Source: Branchinecta lynchi | Lineage: Eukaryota; Arthropoda; Branchiopoda; Anostraca; Branchinectidae | NCBI GenBank assembly: GCA_023053575.1 | Contig: JAKZAP010000007.1 | Span: 23,957,464 to 24,021,463, forward strand | Direction: 5' to 3' | Length of the DNA stretch: 64,000 nucleotides | Shown: positions 53,578-63,509 of the stretch, piece after piece | Layout of the letters: every line of letters starts with the position of its first letter | Position numbering within the stretch: the first letter of the stretch is position 1 | Position numbers and translations under genes: made by a program | The notes under the pieces: generated by a model | Told to the model about the DNA's origin: nothing | Seen by the model: only the letters and a program-made list of their open reading frames with translations | The model's database searches: none

Positions 53578-53907
53578 GTCACAGTTATAACTGTTAAACT
53601 TGACGAGCTTCATAGGCATCTGTCGGTCGCGGTATTTTCTCCGCATCACGGTCTTATCCGTTTGTTTTAAGTGTAATCTGTTCGAAGTGTAAATTTGTAT
53701 TCTAATTCAAGTTGCGTTCTTTCCTTCTCTATGTGCTCCACTAAATCTATTTTATAGAAGTGGGTTTGTAAAAAAAATCAGTCATTCATTCATTTGTCCT
53801 GTCGGGACAGCAGTGCATATTCTGAGCAACAGTTCTAGAGCCCAAGGTGAATAAGTAAAAAATCGATTGCATTGTCAGCATAATCCAGTGTTTTCACATT
53901 CAAGATA

Positions 53908-55142
53908 TAACAAGACCTAAGGTTTCGATGGGATCCCAAAAATCTAACATTTGATCCAGACAACTGGGTCTTGTCTTCGCCAGGTTATTCATCAGAGAAA
54001 ACCAAGTTCAGTTATACCTCTATAAGCCGTATCTATTTTGACGATACTGACCAAAACTTCCTGCTTTACTTCTGCCAAATTTTCGGTTTCGGCCGAATAT
54101 CCAGCGAACTACTTGTCCAGCAAAAAAAGAAAATTCAGAATTGAATTCAGTGTATCTCCTTATCCCTTTAAAGAACATCTAATCAATTTCAAGTATAGAT
54201 TTAACTTTTACAACCGGATTTCGGAAGAATTATATGTCCGGTTAAAAAATGATTGTCATAGACAGTCTCTTCTTACTCCTAAATCTATCATCTAATCAAC
54301 TTCGAATAAAACTTTTACTTTTAACAAATGTTCCGGTTTTGGCCGGATTTGGGGCGAACTAGTTGTCCGGATAGAAGTTGCTTTTCACATAAGTGTTCAC
54401 CATGTCTACTTATCCTTAAATCGAACATTTAATGAACTTCAAATGAAACTTTTAACCAATTTTCCGACTTTTGCCCGATTCCGGACAAACTACTTGTCCG
54501 GCTAAAACATGGTCTCACCATCGTGTTCAGCATGTTTTCTTACCGCTAATTCAAAGATTTAATCAACTTCAAATGAAACTTATTTTTAACCAACTTTCCG
54601 GCTTTTGCCAGAATCCGGGCGAACTACTTGTCGTACGAGAAAATATTTTGCATATTCGTATTCAGCATGTCTTCTTACATCATAATCAACTATCACATTA
54701 GCTGTTTGAAAATATTTTGTGTGTCCCTTAATTTGAACCCCCCCTCCCACCCCTGAATGTAGGGCCACAGAGCCCATCTTAACCTTGACCCAAAGAATCC
54801 TCACACCAAGTTTCAACAAAATATCCCATTCCCTTCGAGAGTAATCGTGCTAACAGACGGACAGACGGACAACGGTAGCCCTCCAAACCCACAACCTGTT
54901 CCCATTTTTTAACAAGTGAATAAAATTGTGCGTACATAATTGTAACTTAGTTGTCGACATCGTGTGTATTTTTTATAGTATTTATGTGTTAATGAATGGA
55001 CCAGATGGTTTAGGCATAGTTCTTTTTTATACATTATTTTGTACTCCTCAGTTCTGAGGGAAATAAATGAATAAATAAATAAAATAAATAAACTTTAACG
55101 ATGTCATAGGGATCCCTCCACTAGCGTTTTGGGATCCCAAGA
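53908..55142 (-). mobile_element. GGATCCC-end tandem-module element, minus copy with nested retroposon
   Basis: Read on minus, TTGGGATCCCAAAACGCTAG to GGGATCCCATCGAAACCTTA and GGTCTTGTT. About five modules. A segment of about 220 bp (54876-55096, GGTAGCCCTCCAAACC... to AATAAATAAATAAAATAAAT) interrupts GACGGACAAC/TTTAACGATGTCA, which is continuous in the 3619-4530 copy; its A+T tail marks a retroposon. The element ends about 33 bp before exon 5. Confidence 0.78.
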
Positions 55143-55173
55143 ATTTCAGTTAAACTTTCTTTTTTTCCTCTAG

Positions 55174-55330
55174 AAACCAGGGGAGAACAGCAAGTTTGCC
55201 AGTGAGCAGCAGCGCCTCTGTGCGAAAATTAACAACGTCACCAGCAACACGTACGACGTCAGTGTGGAGGCTTGGAGCAACACGGGGGATGACGGGATGA
55301 AGAGCCATAGTATAGAAGTCAGCATGAATG
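55174..55330 (+). CDS. Cadherin-FN3 gene, exon 5: C-terminal half of the fibronectin type III domain
   Basis: Acceptor CTTTTTTTCCTCTAG, donor GTAGGT, phase 0 in (matching exon 4) and phase 1 out. QQRLCAKINNVTSNTYDVSV matches the FN3 stretch in which a hydrophobic strand E is followed by L-x-N-x-T-x-Y-x-V-x-V. EAWSNTGDDGMKS is the F-G region and SIEVSMN the last strand. N-V-T is a potential N-glycosylation site. The exon ends with one base (G) of a split codon, so the next exon must supply two bases. An inserted repeat of the GGATCCC-end family stops only about 33 bp before the splice acceptor; the polypyrimidine tract lies outside the insert. Confidence 0.88.
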
Positions 55331-55379
55331 GTAGGTCTTATTCCCTCTTATAATATTTCATAGCGTTGATCCTGCTAAT

Positions 55380-55445
55380 CCCACGTTTACATGAATAGCT
55401 TGAGCATGAAGAAGACCCTTGCCAAGAAAGGCCGAAATAAATAAA
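55380..55445 (+). mobile_element. Hammerhead-type fragment
   Basis: AGCTTGAGCATGAAGAAGAC has ATGAAGA for CTGAAGA, then the CCCTT/AAAGG stem and GAAA (55434-55437). Truncated after that. Confidence 0.5.
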
Positions 55446-55672
55446 ATAAATCTGAAATAAAATAGAAAAAACGAGATTTTCCGGGTTTTTTCTTTATCAG
55501 CTAGTTACCCCTCCAAGATGATGCTACAGGGGTAAATAAAATTTCGGATATTTCGGTTGCATTTCCGGCAAACCGTCCTCCTAGATAAATTTCTATCTAG
55601 CGCCTTTGCAGTCAGTTTGGGCTGGAGGAATACTCATGAACTATTATTTTCAGCTTAAAGCAGCTTTCACAT

Positions 55673-56531
55673 TAGTTGCGTTTTTGCAGTTTCCATGGTA
55701 TCTCATACTACGGTCTAAAGTCGTTTTTGCAGTTATCTTGGTATCTGATACCACTATCAAAAGGCGTTTTTCCAGTTATCGTGGTATCGGGCTAGTTATC
55801 GTGGCATCAGATATTCCGATACTACGGTCCGACCGTGGTAACTGGTCGTGGTATCTGAAAAGTCACTTTCTTATTCGTCATTCAGGTGTAAAAGTACGGA
55901 ATTCATTGCCTGAAACTGTTAGGGTGTCCGAAGATAGGAAAGTATTTAAAAGAGCTCTAAAAAGATTTATGTTATCTAGCAATTATATTTCTTCTGTCTG
56001 ATTTAATCGATTCATTTTTGTTTGTGCTCGGAGGAAGATCAGACCCATGTCGCAAACCTTTTTTATTTTTCATTTTTCTTTAGTCATATGTCTGTTGTCG
56101 TAAAGTCTCGTGTTGTCCTTAAATTTTAGTGTTGATTTGTGATAGTTGTTCGTTTGTTTTTTCTTTAAATGGTGTAGGCTAGAATTGTATTAATAATTTT
56201 TTTACAAACCCATCAGAATTAGTGAAGCGTCGTTTTTATGTCACTAGCATGTCTGATGCTTTTAAGAATCACCAGGTTTATTTATATTTGCCATTAATAT
56301 TGTACCTTACCTTTACCTTACATAAAATTTTGTCAGATTGATGAGAAAGAAGTTTAGCAATTAGTGATGTAACTGGATATCTGTTTTTCTTTTGGGATGA
56401 CTTCGAAAAGAGCAATTTCGTCAATTGTCGTTTTTGCAGAGCACCGTGTACCAGATACTACGATAACTGCAAAAACGACTAATTTCATACCGTGGTAACA
56501 GATACCATGGTTTCAGCAAAAACGCAACTAT
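55673..56531. mobile_element. MITE, TAGTTGCGTTTTTGCAG family, copy 2, split by a LINE
   Basis: Ends TTAGTTGCGTTTTTGCAG and AGCAAAAACGCAACTA. The left part matches 33958-34080 and the right part 34110-34320. About 450 bp between them is a LINE 3' piece (next entry). Confidence 0.75.
55880..56325 (+). pseudogene. 5'-truncated LINE nested in the MITE
   Basis: GVKVRNSLPETVRVSEDRKV, then FKRALKRFML, matches the C-terminal W-N-x-L-P-x-x-V-R-x-x-x-x-x-x-x-F-K motif of CR1-like LINEs, then a stop, a 3' UTR and a TACCTTACCTTTACCTTACA tail. The same tail is at 7790-7801. Confidence 0.75.
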
Positions 56532-56820
56532 TGGCGTGTCGTTGCGATGCGTATGAGTTTATCTTGCGTTGCGCACAGGTTGCGTAGCGGATCTTTCACA
56601 CATGCGCGAGAACATGTCACGCTGGACGCGTATTTACGTTATCTTTTTTTGGTTTCTTCTGCCAAATTTTCAGTTCTTTCATCAATTAGTAAGTTTTTCA
56701 TCATCATTAACAGGTTTTTCTTCATCATTAGTGGGTTATTCTCCAGTTTCTATTCAAAAAGTTCAATTTTTCACTGACAAATTTGGTGCATAACGCGTTG
56801 ACTCAACGCAAGAATAGAAC

Positions 56821-57240
56821 TTGGTTATAGAACTTGGTTATATGAGAATCATTCTGGGTGATCATAATATTACGTACGAAGAGGCTCTCATTAAACTTGA
56901 CATTCCTAAATTATCTGTACGTAGAAATACTCTTTCAAACAATTTTGGAGCTAAGATAACGTGTTGTCCCCAGATGACCCATCTATTCCCCCTCCACTCC
57001 CGTCTTCTGTGCGTCGGCCGAGAGGAATACTGGCAATAAGTTTTCCCCATATCCCGCTAATTCTTCTACCCAATTTTTACGTAGTTTCATTCCATCATTT
57101 ATTTCTGGTAATTTCTTGTAAGTGTATTAGTTAATTTGTTTCTTGTGTGTCTGTGTATTTTGTAAATTTGTATTCCTTTTCTAGCTTTTAGCTATTCGGA
57201 TTAAACTTGTTTGATTGATTGATTGGTTGATATTCTTAAT
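56821..57240 (+). pseudogene. 5'-truncated LINE: polymerase C-terminus and 3' UTR
   Basis: ITYEEALIKLDIPKLSVRR with HLFPLHSRLL resembles the extreme C-terminus of LINE polymerases (Y-x-x-A-L-x-x-L-x-I-P-x-L-x-x-R-R, then L-F-P-L). The 3' UTR equals 23480-23690 and ends in a GATTGATTGATTGG tail. Confidence 0.7.
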
Positions 57241-57345
57241 AATAATACAAAGCAAGAGAAAAGGCTTTCGCCTCTAAAGAACTCTAAGAAATTTTGAGTA
57301 GTCGAAGTGATGAGAGTTAAAAATCTCATCAACAATTTGCTTTGC
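57230..57345 (-). pseudogene. LINE C-terminal fragment, minus strand
   Basis: TAATACAAAGCAAGAGAAAA, CGCCTCTAAAGAACTCTAAG and GAGTTAAAAATCTCATCAA match 29560-29680. It abuts the oppositely oriented LINE at 56821-57240. Confidence 0.6.
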
Positions 57346-57547
57346 GTTTTTTTTTTCTGCGTAAGCTCTGCGTTGCGTCGCCGCAACCGTGACGCAGAGG
57401 TTGCGTAGCTTAGTGGGAAAGCGGCTTAAACCATTCCATTCCTCTTTTAAAACTGAAGAAAAAACACCTGAACTGGAGGAAAATATAAAAACAAATTATA
57501 GCTAATTAATATTTTATTACGTAAAATTTAGACTAGACAACTCTCTT

Positions 57548-57652
57548 CACCAACCATTTTCCCAGATGCCACCGAATCTGTTCACCAACCATTTTCCCAG
57601 ATGCCACCGAATCTGTTCACCAACCATTTTCCCAGATGCCACCGAATCTTTG
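57548..57652 (+). repeat. Three tandem 35-bp copies containing a 3' splice site
   Basis: Units start at 57548, 57583 and 57618. Each has CACCAACCATTTTCCCAG followed by ATGCCACCGAAT, so acceptors end at 57565, 57600 and 57635. As 35 is not a multiple of three, joining exon 5 to each acceptor gives a different frame. All three begin Asp-Ala-Thr-Glu-Ser and then diverge, with stops at different places. The third matches the presumed original order because the downstream sequence is unique there. Confidence 0.85.
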
Positions 57653-57781
57653 TTCTGGGATAGACTCTTCTTCAGACCGGCCAAACTTTCAGGCGTCAAA
57701 CATACCCAGTCATACTCCGAGGAAGGCTTTGAGAAGAAAATAAAAAATCAAAAGAAGGCATTTAGAAAATACTTAGGATAA
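57636..57781 (+). CDS. Possible terminal exon of the cadherin-FN3 gene
   Basis: Begins after CCATTTTCCCAG and, joined to exon 5 (G+AT = Asp), continues in frame as DATESLFWDRLFF and on to a basic tail (FEKKIKNQKKAFRKYLG) and a TAA stop. No good GT donor lies before the stop, so it would be a last exon. The peptide would have no membrane anchor and I recognise no domain in it. The acceptor is the third of three 35-bp tandem copies; using either of the other two shifts the frame (see the repeat entry). Support is the phase match and splice-site quality only, and no clear poly(A) signal was seen. It could instead be fortuitous. Confidence 0.38.
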
Positions 57782-58221
57782 ATATTCCTTCAAGGACCCA
57801 ATCAAGCAGCAAAATCAGCAGCCGTATCCAAAAAAAAACTTTAACTCTAAGCAACTATCAGAAAGAATTCACCAAAACAGAAATTTAAGGCTAAATTAAA
57901 ATCTTTAGTTGTTTTCCACCAGCGCAAAATAACACTAGGAAATTGCGCCAAGACCCATTCTTTGCAAACAGGACATACTCGTAGCGCCACCCACTACGCT
58001 TGCAGCGTTCAAAGCGAGTCAAACTTGCTGGTTTAGAAATATCTAATAGAGCTAATAGGCGGGCTGCACATCGAGGAAACAGGGGACGGTGTATTTTTTT
58101 TTGGCTGCGTTCAGAATACGAAGTTATTGGAGTCAGTGTTGGTGCTCGACAGACTTGAATTCCAGTTGGAACGTTTTCTATCGCCAGTGGTGCTTGTGTC
58201 GTTGCTATTCGAGTGTGTGTC

Positions 58222-59885
58222 TTTTGTGGCACTTGCCCTTATGCCAAGTGCCATATAGCGATCGCAATTTCTGTCGTTCGGTCTGTCGGTCCGGGTTTTG
58301 TTAGTTCGGGCACTTCCACATAAGCTAGGACGATGAAACTTGGAACGCGTATCAGCGACCACAAATGATTAAGTTGGAAATAGTCACTTCCCCGATCTGA
58401 GCCCCGCAGGGGGATTGTAGGGAGGGGGAACCCGGAATCTTGAGGTATTTATAACTCTTGAACGCGAGATTGGATCTTAATGAAACTTGGTATTTGGGAA
58501 GACCTTGGGTCTCAGACGATCCACGTAGAATCTGGACCGGATCCGGTGACTTCGAGGGGAGTTGGAGAGGGGAACCGGAAATCTTGGGAAATGCTTAGAG
58601 TGGAGGGATCAGGATGACACTTGGTGGGAAGAGCAAACACAAATCCTAGATACATCAGTGACATTACCGGACCGGATTCGGGCACTATGAGGGGAGTTGG
58701 GGGTCGGGATTTCTGATTATCCGTGAGTTCTGTACTTCCTGATGTACTAGGACGATGCATTGGGCTGGTATACCACTCGAACAAACTTACTTGATAATAG
58801 TCGTTTACATTATCCGATCATCGGGGGGAGTGAAGGGATGGGGAATCCGGAATCTTGTGGTATTTATAACTGTGGAACGGGCGATCGGATTCGAATGAAA
58901 CTTGGCAAGTGGAAAGAGATGTCGTCTCTGATGTTCCGTGTCAAGCTTGGACCGGTTCCGATACTTGTGTGTGTGGGGGGGGGGGTGAAGGGGGACACCG
59001 GAATATTCGTAAAATGCCTAGTGACGAGTGATTGGGATGGAATTTGGGTGGGAAGAACAAGTATAAGCCGTAAATAGATTCTTGACAGAATCATGTCGGG
59101 GCTCTTTAGGGGAATCGGAGGGGGGGGGGATTCCTGTGATCGCAAGTTAGGGTACTTCTAGATATACTAAGGACGAGGGAACTAGGCATGCATATATGCG
59201 ACCCGACTAAATAGACTTACAGACCTGACACAATGCCTTAGGAAAATTTATGTTCCTGGATCCGGCCATTTTAGGGGGAGTTAAGGGAAGGGGAGTTGGG
59301 AAATTACTGGCATGCGTAGTTTGCGAACGGGTAGCCTGATTCGAGTGAAACTTTATGGGTGATAAGAACTAATGAGCTTGATCTGCAAGTCATGTCTCCG
59401 AACCACATCCGGCATTGGCTGGGGTAGCTGGAGGGGTGGGGGACATTGTGACATGGTCAAAATCTAAACGAATGGTACGACTGGGATGCAAGTTTGACAG
59501 TACCGAGTTTATGCTGCCTAATTTGTTATTTGGCATCCGGACCGGATCCGGCAACGGTATATGAGGAGGATCAGGCAGAAACCGGGAAATTGCGAATATG
59601 TTCCGATTCGAGTCAAGCTTGAAGGACGAGAAGAGAAGATGTTAAAGATGCGAAGTTTGTGTGTCCTAGTCGTGTTCGACCACAGTAGGAGATGTTGGAG
59701 GGGGAGGGGCTGTTCTAGATTATCCGAGGCGATGCCGGAAATGCTCAGGCTCGCGTGAAATTGGATACCTTATTTCTAGGTCCAGTCCTAGGAGGGTTAA
59801 AAGGGGGATTTTGTGACATTCTCATCTACTTACTTGTACCACCTACTCGTAACAAGTGCCATATGAGCTCGTAGCTCTTATTTCA
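58222..59885 (+). mobile_element. Helitron-like (HINE-type) element, hairpin-end family, most complete copy
   Basis: 5' hairpin TGGCACTTG (58227-58235) with CAAGTGCCA (58245-58253), then about six modules of 150-250 bp containing CTAGGACGATGAAACTTGG, GGGGGAACCCGGAATC, GGACCGGATCCGG and G tracts. The 3' end ACAAGTGCCATATGAGCT has the hairpin GAGCT-CGT-AGCTC (59865-59877). No open frame. Ends match copies 1 and 2. Confidence 0.7.
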
Positions 59886-59934
59886 AGTCTTGACGCTACT
59901 CTCTAGTGTCTCTTTGCTCTGTTTTCCACGCATT

Positions 59935-60055
59935 CGTTTTCCAGCTGAGTCTGAAGAGGATCCTTGACAAGCAGGGCGAAATATAGCTCTATTAAAATTC
60001 AGCTGCCGTATCTGTTTTGCACTATCAAATATAATATATATATATATATATATAT
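59935..60055 (+). mobile_element. Hammerhead-type element, plus strand, followed by a TA microsatellite
   Basis: CTGAAGA (59951-59957), TCCTTG/CAGGG stem (weak) and GAAA (59978-59981), then GCTCTATTAAAATTCAGCTG, GTTTTGCACTATCAAATAT and TA repeats. Confidence 0.62.
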
Positions 60056-60056
60056 T

Positions 60057-60262
60057 TATTTTTGCCCGCTTACAAAAGGGAAAAAGCGGAGTACCTAAAG
60101 AAAATAAAAAGAAACTAAAGAAAATATATACACGCACTAGACATAATTCAATTCAATTCAATTCAAATAATTTATTTCCTCCAGAAATCGGAGAGTAAAA
60201 AAAATAGTAAACACATACATAACTGGCCAAAAATATAAAACGACTACTATGACATAACAAGG
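60057..60262 (-). mobile_element. Two LINE/SINE 3' ends in series
   Basis: 60057-60145 has GCCCGCTTACAAAAGGG and AAAGCGGAGTACC. 60146-60262 starts ATTCAATTCAATTCAATTCA and equals the insertion at 3076-3240. Confidence 0.55.
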
Positions 60263-60827
60263 CCTGTACAACAAAATGTGTACCACAAATCAAGTTAGTA
60301 TATGGTTTGTGCCAGCATTTAAAGCTCTGGCTTGAGCACTTGTTTAAATTTTATGTATTTTTTCCGTAAGAACAAAATATAAGATAAAATTCTTATACAT
60401 AGAGCTTCTCCGTCCGTCCGATGTGGAACATTCTCCCGGTGCCCCCAACTGTGTATGATTACCATGTAATTCGAACGTGAAAACGAAGTAATTGTATAAC
60501 TTGTTTTTTTGTATGTTATTTGTTTCGTTGCTATTAATTTATTCGACTCGAAAGTTTGTTTAATTTGTTACTATTTGTTTAAGGAAACTTTTACTATGAC
60601 AAGTAAACCAGAAACCGATTTTGGATTTAGGAGTTAAGGACTCGAAATATAATTATTGTTCACATAGTGTTTGAAGAATTTCTGCGGAGTTCTGTTTGAC
60701 AAGATTTAAGCGTTTTCCATCGATTGTTTTAGTGAATAATACTTGAAGATATGCCAATTGCTGTTATTATTTTGTTAAGAACTTTTCCGGAACAAAACCG
60801 GAGTCGTGGAGTCATAAAAGGAGTTAA

Positions 60828-61244
60828 AGTTTAACTGAAAAGGGCTGGGATAGGACAATCTAGTTACCCATCACTTATTCACTTAAATTGTCTTGAAGAC
60901 CCGCTGAAAATGCGTTACTTTGTTGTTCCGCGATTCACGAATGATTGATTTTCAAATAGTGGAGTTTCCGTGTGATTTGTCGTACCTCTATGCGCTTGTG
61001 TCTGGGTTGTATGCCTTAAGAGAAAGATTTAGGATTTTTTTTTGTTCAGACACGAAGCAATCTTCACCAAGCTCACGACTGCTCACTGAAAAGCCACGTT
61101 TGTTTTCAGCTTAAAATTTGCCCGTCATATTATGAACGTCAGAACTACAGCAGAGAATGAAAAAAAAATATCTCTTAACAAAATCTGAGTAATTCAGTAT
61201 ATTCAGTTAGATGACACAAAAGTAAGTTTGCTTTTCAGTAAAGC
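60828..61244. mobile_element. TTAA-target MITE, AGTTTAACTGAAAAG family, copy 3
   Basis: TTAA at 60824-60827; right flank TTTT (decayed). Left end AGTTTAACTGAAAAG, right end CTTTTCAGTAAAGCT. The interior matches copies 1 and 2. Confidence 0.78.
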
Positions 61245-61249
61245 TTTTT

Positions 61250-61950
61250 GATTTTTGCTTAGAAATCCTCCACATTTTCAAGACAAAAAGACGTGTCCAC
61301 TACTACTAACAGACTTAAAAAAAAAAAAAAATGGGGCTAATTACTCTGAAGATTTTGAATTATTTTTTGTAATTTGTGACTAATCTTGGCTGGTGCTACG
61401 ATTTGCAGAAAATAAGTTACAGTTATGGTATGGTCACACCAATCATTAATTGTAATTGATAAAGGTTTCTCCCCTGACTTTCGCCACGTCAGCTAAATCC
61501 TTTAAACAGAATTAATTTTTTCAAGCCATCAGATTCTTATTTTGAACCAGAAGCAAGTAAGTAAATAAGTATGTTTATTCTACACTAAAGACCATGACAA
61601 ATTTACAAAAAAAAAATCGCAAAGAAAACAACAAATTTACATGTTGTCAAATGAACCAGAACGAAACCAAAATCCTGGAAAACCGAGAGGAAGTGCTCTC
61701 TATACGACGTTAGAAACAGAGAACCTTCCCACATTTTAAATTCCTAAAAATATTTTCTTTTCTCATCCAATGCTTATAAAAATGTTTAAGGTTAATAAAA
61801 TGATTAGCATTTTCAAAAGTGTGTCCACACATCGGGCAAGAGAAAGTACCAACCACTGCCCCAGCATTGTGGCTTGGACTGACGAAAACGGTCAGATGCT
61901 GGGATTCCTGTCCGGGTTTTTGGCACCATTTTCAGTTTCCGTTCTTGATA
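61250..61950. other. Unassigned, with a LINE tail
   Basis: 61558-61640 resembles LINE 3' ends (AGTAAGTAAATAAGTATGTT, GACAAATTTAC). On the minus strand 61740-61880 reads SCPMCGHTFENANHF, Cys-rich and zinc-finger-like, without further support. Confidence 0.35.
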
Positions 61951-61952
61951 AT

Positions 61953-62115
61953 AAGTAAGTAAGTAATTTATTTCCGACCTTCCATTTGAAAAGCGGAGTA
62001 TGTAAAGTAAAATAAAATAATTAAATAACACACAACAAAACAGAATATACAATTTTTCATTGATTGGCCAGAAAAGAATGTAGAGTGTCGTGCGCTGGTG
62101 GGCCCAGTTGTCCAT
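61953..62115 (-). mobile_element. LINE 3' end
   Basis: ATAAGTAAGTAAGTAATTTA tail, AAGCGGAGTATGTAAAG, then GTCGTGCGCTGGTGGGCCC, shared with 32655-32820. Confidence 0.6.
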
Positions 62116-62119
62116 GACA

Positions 62120-63080
62120 TACTCAAAGTGCAGAACTCCGGATTTACGAAATTTGTCCCGATATTTGAAGCCATCTCAAAGGACACGTTGAAATTCATTA
62201 TACTTCATTAGTATTTAAATCCATTCTCGCTCCGATGTTCTACACTTCACAAGTGTATCCTCGCTCGTCTACTGACATTACACTCTTTATCGCGCTTGCC
62301 ACATTTGTTCTCTTATGTGACATAGCCTATCATTGTTTCCGATTATCTTATTGGTCAGTATGCCGGTTATGCAAATTTTCTCACGTTTGTCACTCAAGCG
62401 AGGGACGTGGAGAGAGGCAATACACAGTCGAAGTTTTAAAAGTAGTCAACTATCTGGCAGAACATTTTAGCAGAAGCACATGTGCCCCATACAATAAAAT
62501 TCTCCGCTTTCGGATAACTGAATCTGCAGTATCTTGCATTTGCGCGTTTTAATCCTCCGTCGGATTTTAACTCTCCGAATTCGGATTTTAATTATCCAAA
62601 TTCGGAATAAAAATCTCCGAATTCGGTGGGTGATGCAAAACTACTAAGTCCGATGTAGGAGAGACTTTTTTCAGTGTAGTGCGATGAGTCCTTTAAAAGA
62701 AAAAGAACAAATGTTGGCTGGAGCGGTGCTTCGCGGATTTGTGATCTGACCCAGAAGTGAACCACTCCTTCCGCGAGAGTAATTAGTGGTAACATATCCT
62801 CGCGTGAGGCACACTTTGTGTGTCACATGAGCAACCATCAGGCCGTAGCGGCAGAATCGTTAATTGTCGCAGCAATCGTAAACTCGATGATCCGTTTTAC
62901 GACTTTTACTTTTAAAGCACAGGTTGCAGTAGAGACAGTATATTTCCAGTATTCTAACATCACTCGGACCCCTGTGCTTCGATATGAAGTATGGAAAAAC
63001 TTGGAACTTTTTGGTAAATCGAATAGTGAACCATTTCCTGCAAATTTGGAATACAGGAATTATCAGTCAATTTGAAGCAC
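62120..63080. other. Unassigned, with a short CCGAATTCGG repeat cluster
   Basis: At 62550-62626 about four copies of TCCGAATTCGGATTTTAA-like sequence occur. No gene recognised. Confidence 0.4.
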
Positions 63081-63089
63081 ATGTGGACG

Positions 63090-63322
63090 TCACCAGGCTG
63101 GTGTTCAGCTTAGTTGTTTCGACCCTTAATTTGAAAGCCTTCCCAATCCCTAAATACTCAGGTATGAAGTCCATTTATGAACTTGACCTGTACTTTGACC
63201 TAATGAGTTTGAACAAAATATCTCAACCTCTTCGAAAATTATCGTACTAACAGACGGTGGACAGATGAATAAACTTATAATGTCATACGCATCCCATCAC
63301 TAACGTTTTGGGATCCCCAAAA
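63090..63322 (-). mobile_element. GGATCCC-end family, 5' arm, minus copy
   Basis: CTTCGAAAATTATCGTACTA, ACAGACGGTGGACAG, CACTAACGTTTTGGGATCCC. Only the 5' arm remains. It stops about 75 bp before the possible exon at 63398. Confidence 0.65.
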
Positions 63323-63397
63323 CGCGGCTTGGGTCATGGAAGCTTTAAGAACTCTTTTTTACATTTATTCCTTTTTTTCTTCTGTTATCTTCTTCAG

Positions 63398-63505
63398 AAT
63401 AACTTCAGTTACCACTGACCCTTCATGCTACACTTGGTTTGTTGACATGCGCGAGTGGAACTCTTCGCGTTTCTTCCCGCCACCTGTTTATTTGACCGGA
63501 ACTAG
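63398..63505 (+). CDS. Possible internal exon, unknown domain
   Basis: A strong polypyrimidine tract (CTTTTTTTCTTCTGTTATC) and TTCAG precede 108 bp that end at AG/GTAAGA. One frame is open (phase 2 in, phase 2 out): ITSVTTDPSCYTWFVDM, then REWNSSRFFPPPVYLTGTR, with an N-S-S sequon. It looks like extracellular protein but matches no domain I can name. It cannot be joined directly to exon 5 (phase 1), because that frame meets a stop at once. It therefore needs an unseen exon between, or belongs to another gene. A GGATCCC-family insertion ends about 75 bp upstream. Confidence 0.35.
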
Positions 63506-63509
63506 GTAA

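Noticed and set aside
61868..61949. Exon ending at AATAA/GTAAGT
   Set aside because: The apparent donor is the TAAG-type tail of an inserted LINE, as at 32.66 and 44.88 kb.
61740..61950. Zinc-finger-like peptide CPMCGHTFENANHF on the minus strand
   Set aside because: Cys/His spacing is not canonical, the frame is short and it adjoins a LINE tail; too weak for a gene call.
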